The notes under the pieces: generated by a model | What the model was told of the DNA's origin: nothing | The model's database searches: none | The model's input: only the letters and a program-made list of their open reading frames with translations | Shown here: positions 13,782 to 24,805 of the stretch, piece by piece | How positions within the stretch are numbered: position 1 is the first letter of the stretch | How the letters are laid out: every line of letters begins with the position of its first letter | Made by a program: the position numbers and the translations under genes | From: Steromphala cineraria | Taxonomy: Eukaryota > Mollusca > Gastropoda > Trochida > Trochidae | Direction: 5' to 3' | DNA length: 64,000 nt | NCBI GenBank assembly: GCA_916613615.1 | Contig: OU744731.1 | Location: forward strand, 56,612,289-56,676,288

Positions 13782-13985
13782 TTAAAGGGGCAGTAGCACG
13801 TTTTTTGATAATTTTATATTTTAAAATATTCACTAATAATTGTTAGTTAATACTAAATATATTATTTTGACAGTGTCAAAAATCTCATTACACAAGCCAA
13901 TCATCCATTGTCAGAGGTCAAAGTATGAAGATTCACATCAAATCCATTGGCGGCCATTTTATGTGAACACCTTTAATTCAGTTCT
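13782..13985 (-). mobile_element. MITE family A, copy 2 (truncated at a microsatellite)
   Basis: Reverse orientation. The TTAAAGGGGCAGTAGCACG end is intact at 13782 and the element reads through the GGCGGCCATTTT core. It stops within the part that normally reads TTTAATTCATTTTGTG, where the pentanucleotide microsatellite begins. About 155 bp are missing. Confidence 0.85.
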
Positions 13986-13991
13986 TTAAAA

Positions 13992-14345
13992 AGATATTAT
14001 ATTATATTATATTATATTATATTATATTATATTATATTATATTATATTATATTATATTATATTATATTATATTATATTATATTATATTATATTATATTTA
14101 TTATATTATATTATATTATATTATATTATATTATATTATATTATATTATATTATATTATATCATATCATGTCATGTCATGTCATGTCATGTCATGTCATG
14201 TCATATATCATATCATATCATATCATATCATATCATATCATATCATATCATATAATATCATATCATATCATATCATATCATATCATATTATATTATATTA
14301 TATTATATTATATTATATTATATTATATTATATTATATTATATTA
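13992..14345. repeat. Compound pentanucleotide microsatellite
   Basis: Successive 5-bp repeats: ATATT units to about 14160, ATGTC units about 14165-14205, ATATC units about 14205-14287, then ATATT units to 14345. The open frame rich in Tyr, Ile, Ser and His across it is an artefact of the repeat. Its right edge is continuous with the 3' tail of the LINE remnant next to it. Confidence 0.95.
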
Positions 14346-14671
14346 GTATGCTTATATTGCGCTGTATTCCATTTAAAAAATGCTCAAAGCGCAAAACAAA
14401 GTTATATACACCAGAGAGAGGGCAGAGAGAAGGATAATTCCACAAACGCTAATCGAAGGAAGTGTGTCTTTAGAGCTGATTTAAAAGTAGACAGTTCTGT
14501 ATAGTCCCTGAGTTGTTGGGGTAGCTGGTTCCCTGCCGTCGATGCTGCATACTTGAAGGATCTTTGTCCGTATGTAGATGTGTTGAATCCTGTAGTGGAT
14601 AGGCAACCAGTGGAGTGAGCGAAGCAGTGGGAGAACATGATCATATTTACATGATATAGCTCATAAAACAA
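14346..14671 (-). pseudogene. L2/CR1-like LINE 3' end (internally deleted reverse-transcriptase C-terminus plus 3' UTR)
   Basis: On the minus strand one frame reads LLRSLHWLPIHYRIQ, characteristic of the C-terminal part of L2/CR1-clade LINE polyproteins. It jumps after a deletion, in another frame, to TYGQRSFKYAAS, then NQLPQQLRDYTELSTFKSAL and KTHFLRLAF. The last is the family's C-terminal end, where TYGxRSF...WNxLP...LxxFKxxLKTHxF is usual. In intact relatives roughly 80-90 residues lie between the two parts. The W of the WNxLP motif is replaced. The 3' UTR contains GCGCTTTGAGCATTTT and AGCGCAATATAAGC, the usual tail style of this clade, and then merges into ATATT repeats. It is a dead fragment. 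Clade assignment is from motif memory only. Confidence 0.75.
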
Positions 14672-17640
14672 GACTCTACTTGTTATATATTTTAAATCGT
14701 GCTACCATTGTGTAATTCTTTCCGACCAAATACTCAAGGTACTGCATTTGTACAATTTGTAAGCATAATCAGTCATTTTGTAATAATCAACCAAAATTAA
14801 CCATACTTGTTGTGTGGGTAGAAAAAAGTTTGAATAATAACATGCAGTTTCAATTTCCAAAATAAAAGTTTTCGTTAAAATGATATTTGATTTCCAAGAC
14901 ACCCTACATAAAAAAAAAAAATTTAATTATTTTTCATCATATTTTTTTTCTTAGGGCCTTTTAAAAATATTTCTTCTCATCATAAAAATACAGTTGGATG
15001 TTCAATGTCTTTGTTGTTCTTTTGGCTATCAATCATGACTATTAAAAAAAATGAATGCCACATTTGGTATAACATTTTGACCCTCCAAGAGTAGTACCCC
15101 CATCACGTTTGTTTAACATGTCCTATTTTTTTCTTGAATATAGTCAATAATTATTTAAATGTTTCACTAAGTATGTTGTCATGGTCACTGTCATTGTCAT
15201 CCGAGTCTGTCTAGACCTAAAATGAGGAATTAAAATTAACACAGATTTTTTTACAACCGATTTAAGATGAGACTCAACTTTGCAGTTTAAAGGTCTTAAT
15301 ATAAATGTACATATCTCAAATTTGATAAGCTTAAACAAAACAGGAGTATCATGTATTGCCAAATTCAAGTATAAGTTATCGAAATACCCTTTTAAAACTT
15401 TAAAAATACATATATACATGTATGTATACAAAACTTAAGGGTTAAATACGTTATTTTAGATATATAAAATGCCTAGAAAATTGATTTCTTTTTTAGAATT
15501 TTATTTATTTAATGTATGTTATTTATGAAACAGAGCAAGTTAAAATTCGCATTTGTACACGTAAAAAACATATACTGTTATGGAAATAAGTTCAAAAAAC
15601 GTTTTTCAATGATGTTATATGTTGGTTAAATAAATATTTAATCATCCTTTATTATATTTAAGTTGTTGGAAATTATAAGTTAAAACTACTTAAACTTTAT
15701 TTTAAGTTTTGATCCATCTATCTAATCAAGAAACAGCACATTAGATTCGAGAAAGGTGTTCCTTACCATATTTTTAGGCGTAAAAACGATTATTACAAAC
15801 ACAATGATAGCTCGCGCATTTATTGTGCCAGTCAATGAAAGCAGGCGATAGCATGGGGGAGTGGCTCCGATTGAGACGTGACTATGTTGTTATAAATATC
15901 CGATAGATAGTGCAAATTGTAGCTGAATAATTATTCTACATCATGAATTCTTTGTAGCTTTGCGAAAATTTGTTTTTTACATTTCTGAAGTTTTTCTCCT
16001 TACAAAGTCAACATTTGACGTCACATGAATGAAAATCTAAAAATAAGTGTCTCTAGATTTGTTATCCTTTTATCTTTCGCAGTATTTCGATTTTATTGTG
16101 CAATAAGAGGCAACGGTACGAAAAACGTAAAACAACCCTCCTGTTTTGACCCGATTTCTAACCAACTTTTTATACGTGCGAGAAATAGTTGTCCTGGTTA
16201 TCTACCCTGTCTGCTTATCGCTCATGTCATGGGAAATGTTAAAATGCATTTGTCATTGTGACATAAGTGTCTGCAAAATTCTAACTTATATTATCCTGAA
16301 GATTCATATCTCTTTAATGCCTCATTCATACATAAGTGTCTACAACATCCTTATGGAATTTATTATTCAGTCATTAAAATTTATTTTAATGTCGGTAACA
16401 AACCTTTCTTTCATTCTTATTACGTCAACTGACACACATAACAGACATTCTCAATTAAGTATTGTGTCATAAAGAACTATAAAAGCCTATACTCCTATAC
16501 TCTATAATTTGTGTAACACGTACATGTAGAGGAAAACCTTTGATTTAGCTTTATTACCAAAGTCAAAGCTAGAAAGTGGGCATCAAAACGTTTTTAAATA
16601 AATAAATAAAAATAAATGCAATAGTACCGTGAGTAAATGCCGATTTGTTCACTATCCTAAGGAAATCTCGCTGTATGAACGAGTAGCAACTTTGCTCAGG
16701 GTTAGCAAATTTTGCCATAATGTTACATTTCCCCTATCTTTAGAACTTTCCCGCCAAATGTTTCGGCGCCTTATCTTACCTTATGGTAATGGGTTGTTTT
16801 GTAATCAAATAGTATTTATGTCGTTTAAAGGGAATGGTATGTAGTTTATATCTGTAATACATACTCAGAAATCAGAAGTAAGTATATTTTAGGATATCCA
16901 AGCAACTTTGTTTCAAACTTGCAGGGTAGAAATGTGAATATCAAAAATGCGAATATATCAAGCAAGCATTGGTGGATGTGTGCATATTACTAAATGAAAA
17001 TGTCTACCTATCTATTCACCTCCAGTAGAGTTTTGAACTCAATGAACAATATTCAAAACAACTTAAAGAATATCAATATGTACATCTATATTACAATGCT
17101 AGAATTTGTAAAGCAACTTACAAAGGACATCTTGAATAGATGGTGTTTTTTATATTCTAGTCATTAAATGAAAAGGATTTGAAATAGAATCAATTGAATA
17201 GATTTTGCCAGCTCAAGAGAACGAGTGTATGTATCTACCCATGACCTAGTTTCTTATATAATTACACAAACACGAGCGCACTGGTTCACACGAAAATAAC
17301 AAATAGAAAGTGAAGGAGGCGGAGGCTGTAAAACTCACTTGAATTCATGACTTCCATTCATCGCGTAAGTTTTAGAAACTAAATCTCACACTTTTCGAGT
17401 AGGATGTTTACACTCAGGGGCAAAAGAAACGATGCCAAATATTTTTGGAAATATATTTTTTCCTAAATTGTATTTGTCGACCTGGAAAGGTTAGAGTAAT
17501 TCACCCGAACGTAACACATCCATAACATTAAACCAACGATGCAGAGACCAAGCAATGTGCATGTGCGCTGTAAATTCACGTGCACATTATTGGTATAAAA
17601 GCACATGAAAATATTTATTGTCACTTCCTTATACGTATAC
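14672..17640. other. AT-rich intergenic DNA, no gene seen
   Basis: Only short open frames without recognisable motifs, codon bias or splice context. A stretch near 17408 reads ACACTCAGGGGCAAAAGAAACG, which resembles a Tc1/mariner terminal repeat and could be the left end of the transposon relic at 17.65 kb. I could not find its partner. Confidence 0.5.
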
Positions 17641-17650
17641 ACCAGCGGCC

Positions 17651-17972
17651 ATGCCGAGATTATCGAACGAAGAGAGAGGACGAGCCGTTTGTATGGTCCA
17701 GTTTGGTGCTACTCACGACCACGTTGCTGGTATCTTTAATTGCAGCCGACTTACTGTTACTGGACCTATCACCCATTGAACATCTATGCGATCTTCTTGG
17801 GAGAAGGATTCGAGCCCGGCAGGTACCTCCCGCGAACAGACAAACTCTCATACAGGCTTTGACTGAGGAGTGGAACATGATCCCTCCTCACGTGATCAGA
17901 CGTCTGACGTTATCTGTTCGACGTCGTGTTAGAGCCTGCATCCATGTTCGAGGTGATCATACTCGATATTGA
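17651..17972 (+). pseudogene. Tc1/mariner transposase relic with internal deletion
   Basis: Two transposase ends lie side by side. The first frame, from the ATG at 17651, encodes MPRLSNEERGRAVCMVQFGA and then HDHVAGIFNCSRLTV, matching the N-terminal helix-turn-helix of Tc1-like transposases; it hits a stop at 17779. Overlapping it in another frame, about 17750-17972, the sequence reads LDLSPIEHLCDLLGRRIRAR, then ALTEEWNMIPPHVIRRL, and ends in RGDHTRY and a stop. That is the family's C-terminal end. The E of SPIEH is the third residue of the catalytic DDE/D triad. The first two acidic residues and about 230-250 residues between the halves are absent, so it cannot code for an active enzyme. Intact family members are about 340 residues. 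Confidence 0.85.
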
Positions 17973-18187
17973 CTCACGTGATTGATACAAGTATGCTTTT
18001 ATACTTTTTCGTTATGTATCGAGTGATCGAATACCGGACATAACAATGTAATGTGTTCAATTGTTTATAACTCTCAAATTTGTTGACCAACATCCACGAA
18101 AGTTACACCTGTGGTAAATATGAATGTCAAGCTTAAAAGTCCCATCAAGCCCTGTTAAATGTCAACAATAAAACGGAACTTTTATCT
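17973..18187. other. 3' flank of the Tc1 relic
   Basis: AT-rich sequence following the transposase stop. No obvious terminal inverted repeat is visible before the next MITE. Confidence 0.4.
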
Positions 18188-18548
18188 TTAAGGGACAGTA
18201 GCACACTTTTAGGGGGTAAATAAGGTGATGTCAAGAAAATAAAATTAATGGTTCCAATTGAAAGACAATGTATTTAAACTAAATGGAGCAGTAATAATTC
18301 AAATATATTACATAAAGTTTAATGCAATGCGATTCCGTTTTCTTACATAAAATGAATGAACGGTGTTGATACAAGTTGGTCGCCATTGGATTTTATGTGA
18401 ATCTTCATACTTTGTCCACTGACTATGGATGATTGGTTTGTGTAATGAGATTTTTGTCACTGTCAAAATAATACATTAAGCATTTATTTAAAATTTTCAG
18501 TGAAAAATCTAAAATACATATTTGTCAAAAAACGTGCTAAGTCCCTAA
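18188..18548 (+). mobile_element. MITE family A, copy 3 (full length)
   Basis: Left end TTTAAGGGACAGTAGCAC, right end AAAAACGTGCTAAGTCCCTAA. Internal landmarks (GGTTCCAATTGAAAGACA, ATGCGATTCC, GGTCGCCATTGGATTTTATG) are present with more substitutions than in copy 1. Confidence 0.85.
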
Positions 18549-18919
18549 CGTTCGAGAACACAGTGTCACACTCAGCTTCCAAGTTTTTATTTAATGGTGT
18601 ATGCCCTTGTAAAGAAGCAATTGAATGTGGTGCAGTGTTAGTTGGTAACAAAAACATTATCATTAACTTGCTTTCACCAACACTTAGATTACTTCAAGTT
18701 CAACTACCTGTTGTTGTTGTTGCTGCTGGTGTTGTCGTTGTTGAGGCTGCAAAAGTTGAGACAAAATTATCGTATGCGTAACTTACATACAACAGTGATT
18801 ATTAAATGACTATCATATTAAGAATATATTGTGATACATTCGACGAGTGGAGTGTTGACATTGTAACTGACACTGCCAAACATGTTAAATTTTGACAGCG
18901 AGAACTTACAGGTCAATCG

Positions 18920-20178
18920 AGTCAACAGCATAGATCAGAGACGCAAGACGTGAGCAGTACGACGCTCTGGTGCCATGGCACTTACAGTGAGGAATAGTCT
19001 TCTACAATATATAGCACTGGTCAAGTTTATTCTCTGGTTTAGAATATCGAAGAAATTGTTTAACTTTGTTATGATTTGGAAGCTGGTATTGTATACATCC
19101 CGCCAGAGGGATCAAACTGTGATTCAATGATGTTTATTACCAGGTAGAACAGTCTATTTTGCAGACCAAAAGACACGAACTGAGTATGTCATGTTGCTAG
19201 GTGATTTTAATGCGAGGACTTCAAATGTTAATGATTTCACTGTCATTGATAAGTTTGTATCAGAGGAATTTGGTCTAGAATGTGATGAAAGATCTTGATC
19301 CAGATTTAATTCTGCAAAATGTTGGACTACCAAAGTATAGACATAGCATGGATATCGGTAAAGTGAAACTATGGAAAACACCATATCGACGTGTTTAGAA
19401 GCTTGAATTTGTACATATGCAATGGTCGTATAGGTAATGATTCAAATATTGGAAAAAAACCTGTAATGATAAGTGTGTAATCGATTACGTCATTGCTTCT
19501 GCTCCATGTCTCCCCCTGTTCACTGATTTTGACTTCTCACCTCTATCATCAGATGTACATTGCCCTGTTACTTTCTCTCTTGCAATTTGTGTTAACAAAA
19601 AAGCTGCATCTGATTCTATTGAGATCTTAGAACCTACTGTAAAAGAAGCCGATTTTAGACCAAGGCGTTACATGATTAATAGATCTAGTTTTTGTGTGAT
19701 AACATTGATGTAGCAGTAATCAATGAACTGAGAGAGAGAGTGATACGATTTGCCCTGATGGTGTTGATGTTTAGAGCGAGGTCACTGGGTTAGCTAAAGA
19801 CATAATGCACGTGCTGGTTAATGCTGAACGTAATACGTTCGGTGTCAAACGTACTACAACCGAGTTAAAACGAACACGCCCTGGTTCAGTAAAGAATGTT
19901 GCGATATCAGACAGCTTTACCGTAAATCGAAACGCAGGTAATATGCTACGAAATAAGTTCAAACACTCACCCAAGGAGTTCTGGAAAAGTCTTAATTCAC
20001 AGGTTAAAGATGATATTTCTCAAACTCCAAAAGTTGACACATTTCATGATTTCTTTAAATCTCTGAATGACGACAATAATGACATGGAGGATAATCTCAA
20101 CCCGGGTTTATATGATAACACTCTACTGAATAGAGATATCACTTTGGACGAAGTAAGTTTTATCTGCAGGCCTTGAGT
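18920..20178 (+). pseudogene. Decayed non-LTR retrotransposon, endonuclease region without reverse transcriptase
   Basis: Conserved pieces of an apurinic-like endonuclease appear in order across shifting plus-strand frames: GAMALTVRNSLLQYIAL near 18.97 kb; YIPPEGSNCDS near 19.10 kb; RTEYVMLLGDFNARTSN near 19.17-19.23 kb (the GDFN motif); CVIDYVIASAPCLP near 19.48 kb; SSDVHCPVTFS near 19.55 kb (the catalytic SDH-P block, with H displaced by V). Downstream, NTPWFSKECCDIRQLYRK near 19.87 kb and NKFKHSPKEFWKSLN near 19.95 kb are the usual linker before the reverse transcriptase. At least four frame changes and several stops break it. The reverse-transcriptase domain is missing, so the copy is truncated at about 20178. 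It looks old. Confidence 0.8.
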
Positions 20179-20345
20179 TGATTAAAAATGACTATTTGAT
20201 TGACTCATTTCATATTCTTGGTTATTTTTACGTTTCTTCTTTCAATCTCATTTTATCATCCCAGAACCCTGGCTGACTTGAGTGATCCGACCAATATGTA
20301 TATAAAAAGGTTATTCCCTTGATCCCAATTCGAACCGGTGTAACA
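20179..20345. other. AT-rich spacer
   Basis: No feature recognised. Confidence 0.4.
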
Positions 20346-20570
20346 GGATCAAAAGACTCTACCACCTCAAATAACTCTAGAGTCAATTGGGCCTAGCCTC
20401 AAAAGACTCTAGAGTCATATGGGCCCAAGGACACGCCCAGTCTCAAATGACTCTATCCAGGCTCAAATGACTCTACCTCAAATTCAACATTTTCTAAAAC
20501 AATTCGATGACACTAAGATGGAGTCATTTCGGGCTAGCCTCAGATTATATTTGACTCTGATATCATAATA
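20346..20570. repeat. Short repeat cluster built on CTCAAAWGACTCTA
   Basis: Variants of CCTCAAATGACTCTA occur near 20350, 20366, 20397, 20441 and 20461. Two of them extend into the palindromes AACTCTAGAGTCA and GACTCTAGAGTC, each followed by a GGGCC segment. A reverse-complement-like GGAGTCATTTCGGGC follows near 20520. The unit length is irregular. Confidence 0.7.
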
Positions 20571-20819
20571 GAACCTATATTATATTGAGGTTCGTTTACT
20601 CGTTTAAGGAAAAAGCAGATGAATCAGTCCTTTGTCCAGTCAAAATGGTTTAGAGCACCTGCCTTGTGCATTTAAAAATCCTTTTCGCTTTTACAAATCT
20701 GTTGATAGACTTATACGCCTATTTGAAAAAAAGCCCTTTTAGATGTAAAGACAACATTGGCTGAAGTGAAACTGCCTAAATAGAATAAAGAATTGTAATA
20801 AAGCCCGTTACAATTTGAA

Positions 20820-20905
20820 TAAGCAGTAATAAGATGCATAAGGGGGATTCGAACCCTATAAACTCTTGAACCTGAACCTGTAAACCAGATATACAACAAC
20901 ACTCT
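20820..20905 (-). repeat. Possible tRNA-derived SINE head (degenerate)
   Basis: On the minus strand GGGTTCGAATCCCCC (about 20829-20843) is a good RNA polymerase III B box. An A-box-like TGGCCAATTAGAGTG lies upstream near 20910. No cloverleaf with a paired acceptor is visible, so this is a SINE relic or a chance match, not a tRNA gene. Confidence 0.35.
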
Positions 20906-21814
20906 AATTGGCCATGCAGAAGGTTATGAATTTTTTAATTCAGGTTCACAATTCAGTTTTTGTGGTTCAAAAATCAAAAGCCACTTACACTTTAGTACAA
21001 GGTTTTATAAATAATAACAATAAATCAGTGATACATTATTGATAAATTCTAAATATCTTAATGCAATGTCAACCTATTAATTTTGTACGTTTGTCATTGT
21101 CATGTTGTCATTTATAACACCTAAGGATTCGATGAATGCCTTGCGCTACACTGTTTGCTTTGCCGATTACAATGAGTCACTCAACTCGGTATTATCAAAG
21201 ACTGATAAATAGAAAACGACGTTAAGGTTGATTCAATGAACACAGATAAGCAGTACATTTTTTTTATCTAAATGCATACATACATACATCCTATAGAAAG
21301 TGCCAAAGCTTGCGGTTGTTAAATCAATGTTGATTACTGTTAATGATAGGATAAAACATTCGATCTCTGCTTTGATTGGTTTGAGAAAATACACATTCAG
21401 CTTTTTAAAAATTCTGAACATATTTTCTCTCTTTTTTTCTTGACAAAGACTCAATAAGAGGCTGAGAATAATATGGCAGACCAAAACAAATATTAATCAA
21501 ACGACAAGAATGATGCGAACATTTTACAAACATTAGATATTCAAAACTGTGATTATTGGATAATAACCTCGAACCCTCCGCTCACTATATTTCCGAATAT
21601 AATGAGGACAATTGGACATGTATAGAATTCTTCTATATATAGTTGAATCTTCTCCGTCTTAACATGAGGCTCTGTCGGATTAAATAGTCTTAATTACCAG
21701 ATAGGAGGGTATATGGGTTTGAAGTAAATTTACACCTTAGACGGTTAATAATTTGGAGAACACACTACTTCTGTGTAAATATTATAGCTGGTCGGCTGGC
21801 CTTTGCGTAATGGT
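20906..21814. other. AT-rich intergenic DNA, no gene seen
   Basis: No motif-bearing open frame and no recognised repeat. Confidence 0.4.
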
Positions 21815-22100
21815 TGTGTTGCCATACGAATGTCACACGAAGCTTGCGCGACGTCGTGAAGACTTCCTATAACATTCGTGTGACCATAAAGTGCCATTTT
21901 CGAAAAAAATGTTGCGTTTCGTGTAAACTTCGTGTTATCATCGTGACCTTCGGGTAGACTTCGTATATTGTCTGAGTATCCTTCGTGACGCCGCCGGCTC
22001 TACCTTCCTCTGGGATCACCATCGGAACACCACCGGCAGTAAATTTGAATTTTGACATTCATATGATGTTCGGGATATTTGGTCCGGGAATGTGTGACAC
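21815..22100. repeat. TTCGTG-motif block (degenerate interspersed repeat)
   Basis: The motif TTCGTG or TCGTG is strongly over-represented: near 21851, 21869, 21916, 21928, 21939, 21956 and 21980, with the inverse CACGAAG near 21835. The block is CG-richer than its surroundings. It reads like a diverged tandem or DNA-transposon sequence. Family not identified. Confidence 0.5.
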
Positions 22101-23589
22101 GGCCATTATACAGAGATGCTACTTAGACCCTATTACCCTCCTGAGAAGCATATGACTTATTATATTCATAAACAAGTGCTTGATGCAATAGTTATGGTTA
22201 TACGTGTTTTCCTTCCCAGGTAAGAAATTAATCCCTTCAATGATTATGCTGCTTTCAATTGAAATGTTGTCATATTAGACGTTTCAAGTACAATCTTCAT
22301 AACAATGATGCAGGGTGTTTTCACACAGAGGCATGTGTAACATAGAGACTATGTTGTAGACTCTGTTGTGAAGATCATCTGTTTAAAAGCACTGTACACG
22401 CCAACCACCAACCTTTGCATAGAAACATGTATGACAGAACCTTTGAGGAATATATTTTAGATGCAGTATATACACTGGAATATTGAATTACATTGATCCA
22501 AGTCATTGATAAATCACTTCTACTCGATGTCATCGTATGTTGTACGTGAAGTGTTGCCAAACATTTCTTTATGATTATCATTAAGTTCAAATACAAATGT
22601 GTATTTTGCTCTTTACGAATAAAAAAATTTGGAAGTCGAAATGATGCTCAAATTTGTCTAATTAATCCGACGGAATTCTTTCCTTATAATGTTATTAGAA
22701 TTGTTAGTGTTGAGGTTTCTTGATGAGTATGAAATCCAATTAATTATAGGATTAATCGATAAAATTTTACAAGATTTTGGTGACAAAAGCAATTAATCAC
22801 TTTTAATTAAGTTTACGTCTTGCAGATTACTGACTTGATTTGAAGCCTAACTGGAATGGATAACTTCACTTACCTGACAGTTCAAATCACTCTTGCAAAT
22901 TTAGTTTCTTGATGTGGGCGGGAGCATAAAAATTAAACAAAAGACTATGAATCACAATATTAAGAAGGTAATATTTTCAATTTCGAGAGCTGGTGTGATA
23001 ATACCCTTAGTACCTAAATTTCTGCATAAGTTGAATATAATTCTCTTTAAAATACACTGGAGCATACGATATATTAATTATCATACAATGGATAGTGTTC
23101 TCGGCATAATAAAGCCAGCGGATATTTTCGATGTCCGTTGAGGTCATATACGGATAGAGATGCAAATTTCAAAGGTCAAGGTCGGATTTTTATTGAAGAT
23201 TCCGATGACGTCACAAGCGTTGATATTTTGAACGCCTTTGGTAATGGGGAGAGACATGAACATATAAATGATACAATGCATAGATATCAATTTAAGAAAA
23301 TAAATTGTATGGTTCTTTATGGTTTGTATGACATAGCAGTGCACAAACACTGCAATCGTGAGTTGAATGAACCGACCAAACAATTTTACAAAGGTAACAA
23401 AGGCAGTTGAAGATTCATGTTTAAACACTTCATTTACCGTTCTTCAGTGTTTTTTACTTTAGGCTTTTTTAGTTTGGACTAGAGACTGCACAGCCTATTT
23501 TTTAGTTTAGCTCTCCGTGTATGTTCGTTGTTTCAACGCGAGCTGCCATTACAACATAGCCGAAGGGAAGCAACTATTGCCCTTAAGTG
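22101..23589. other. AT-rich intergenic DNA, no gene seen
   Basis: Open frames up to 94 codons on both strands overlap each other and carry no recognisable motif. Confidence 0.4.
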
Positions 23590-23648
23590 GATAGACTCGC
23601 CCTCTTTTTTACTGGAAGGTGACAGACGTGTGTTTGAATCAGCCAAAG
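23590..23648 (+). repeat. Possible tRNA-like SINE head (weak)
   Basis: TTAAGTGGATAGACTCGCC resembles an A box region, and GTGTTTGAATC resembles a B box about 35 bp further on. The B box has two departures from GGTTCGANNCC. There is no cloverleaf. Confidence 0.25.
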
Positions 23649-23930
23649 ACCAATTACATTTTTTTAATATGAAAATCATCATATTTTTAATAGCATTTTG
23701 AAATGTAAAAACTGTGTAGTTGTGACAAAAAAACTTAAACGGTACTTAAAGGCAAATATAAGGAGGAATTATGTTTTGTCAATTCACTGTCGCAGTCATT
23801 ATACACTGTCCATTTGCATTTATCAATGCGCGCATCTTTAAAAACAATGTCAAGTATCAAAATATTATAAAATACCTTTTTTTCGAATAAATTTAAAATG
23901 ACAATGTATGATAAAGAAGTTAACATGCTC

Positions 23931-24049
23931 GTGTTTTTGGGATCGTAAATATTCTGCATTAGGAATAAACACTATGTATTGAGCTCCCCAAGGCTCGCAA
24001 AATACAATGTTCATTCCTAATGCAGGATATTTACGATCCCAAAACACAC
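23931..24049. repeat. Long hairpin: ~50-bp inverted repeat with 20-bp loop
   Basis: The segment 23931-23980 is the near-perfect reverse complement of 24001-24049, with only a few mismatches. The arms include TTGGGATCGTAAATAT and GCATTAGGAAT. The loop itself can pair GAGC with GCTC. It resembles a fold-back element or a long precursor-like hairpin. No flanking target duplication was identified. Confidence 0.85.
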
Positions 24050-24511
24050 TCTCATGATAACCTCTATGTATACATTCACGGTAAACATATCTTAACGTGC
24101 TTTTTTTTTATTACTGATGTGCATGAAAAACAATAAATAATTCTATGCATTTCTCATTTTTAAAACCTAAAGATAATTTCGGCTCCTAAAATAACATGAT
24201 TAGGGTACCGGCAAGTGAAGATCTAGCAGGCAAGAATTATACGGATTCATGTCATTTTCTCAATAATCAATTCAAACTTATTCCTTTGGGCAAACGCTAT
24301 CAAACGCCTCATCTTCGAACTAAGAGTCCAAGCAGTAACGTTATTCTAAATAACTAGAGTACTTGCATTGTTCTAGATCATAAACCCTCAGCTGGTATAG
24401 CTATTGCTCGGTGTTTAAACAATCTTTTAAATTATCTTACGCTTCTTCAAGTTGTTGTTTTTTCTATTTGATTCAAGCTTGACATGACAACTGTCCTATT
24501 TATCTACAGTC

Positions 24512-24805
24512 CTTAATGTGCTCTAATGTTTTTAATATTGTGTTAGTGTCAAAAATATAATTTCATAAACCAATCATCCATTGCCAGAGAATAAAATATA
24601 AAGATTCACAGAAAGTCCATTGGCCGCCATTTTTGTGTGAAGACCTTTGGTTCATTTTGTGTAAGAAAAGGAATCCCATGGCTAAACTTTACATCATATA
24701 TTTGATTTATTAGATTGAATACATTGTCTTTCAATTGGAACCATTTATTCTAATTTTCCTGACATAACCTTATATCCCCTCTTAAACGTGCTACTGCCCC
24801 TTTAA
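24512..24805 (-). mobile_element. MITE family A, copy 4 (one end truncated)
   Basis: Reverse orientation. The plus-strand right end ACGTGCTACTGCCCCTTTAA is intact. The core GGCCGCCATTTTTGTGTGA and the ACCAATCATCCATTG segment are present. The opposite terminal ~65 bp are missing or decayed. Confidence 0.85.

Noticed and set aside
14168..14437. Plus-strand 89-codon frame with Ser-Tyr-His-Ile repeats
   Set aside because: It is a direct translation of the pentanucleotide microsatellite.
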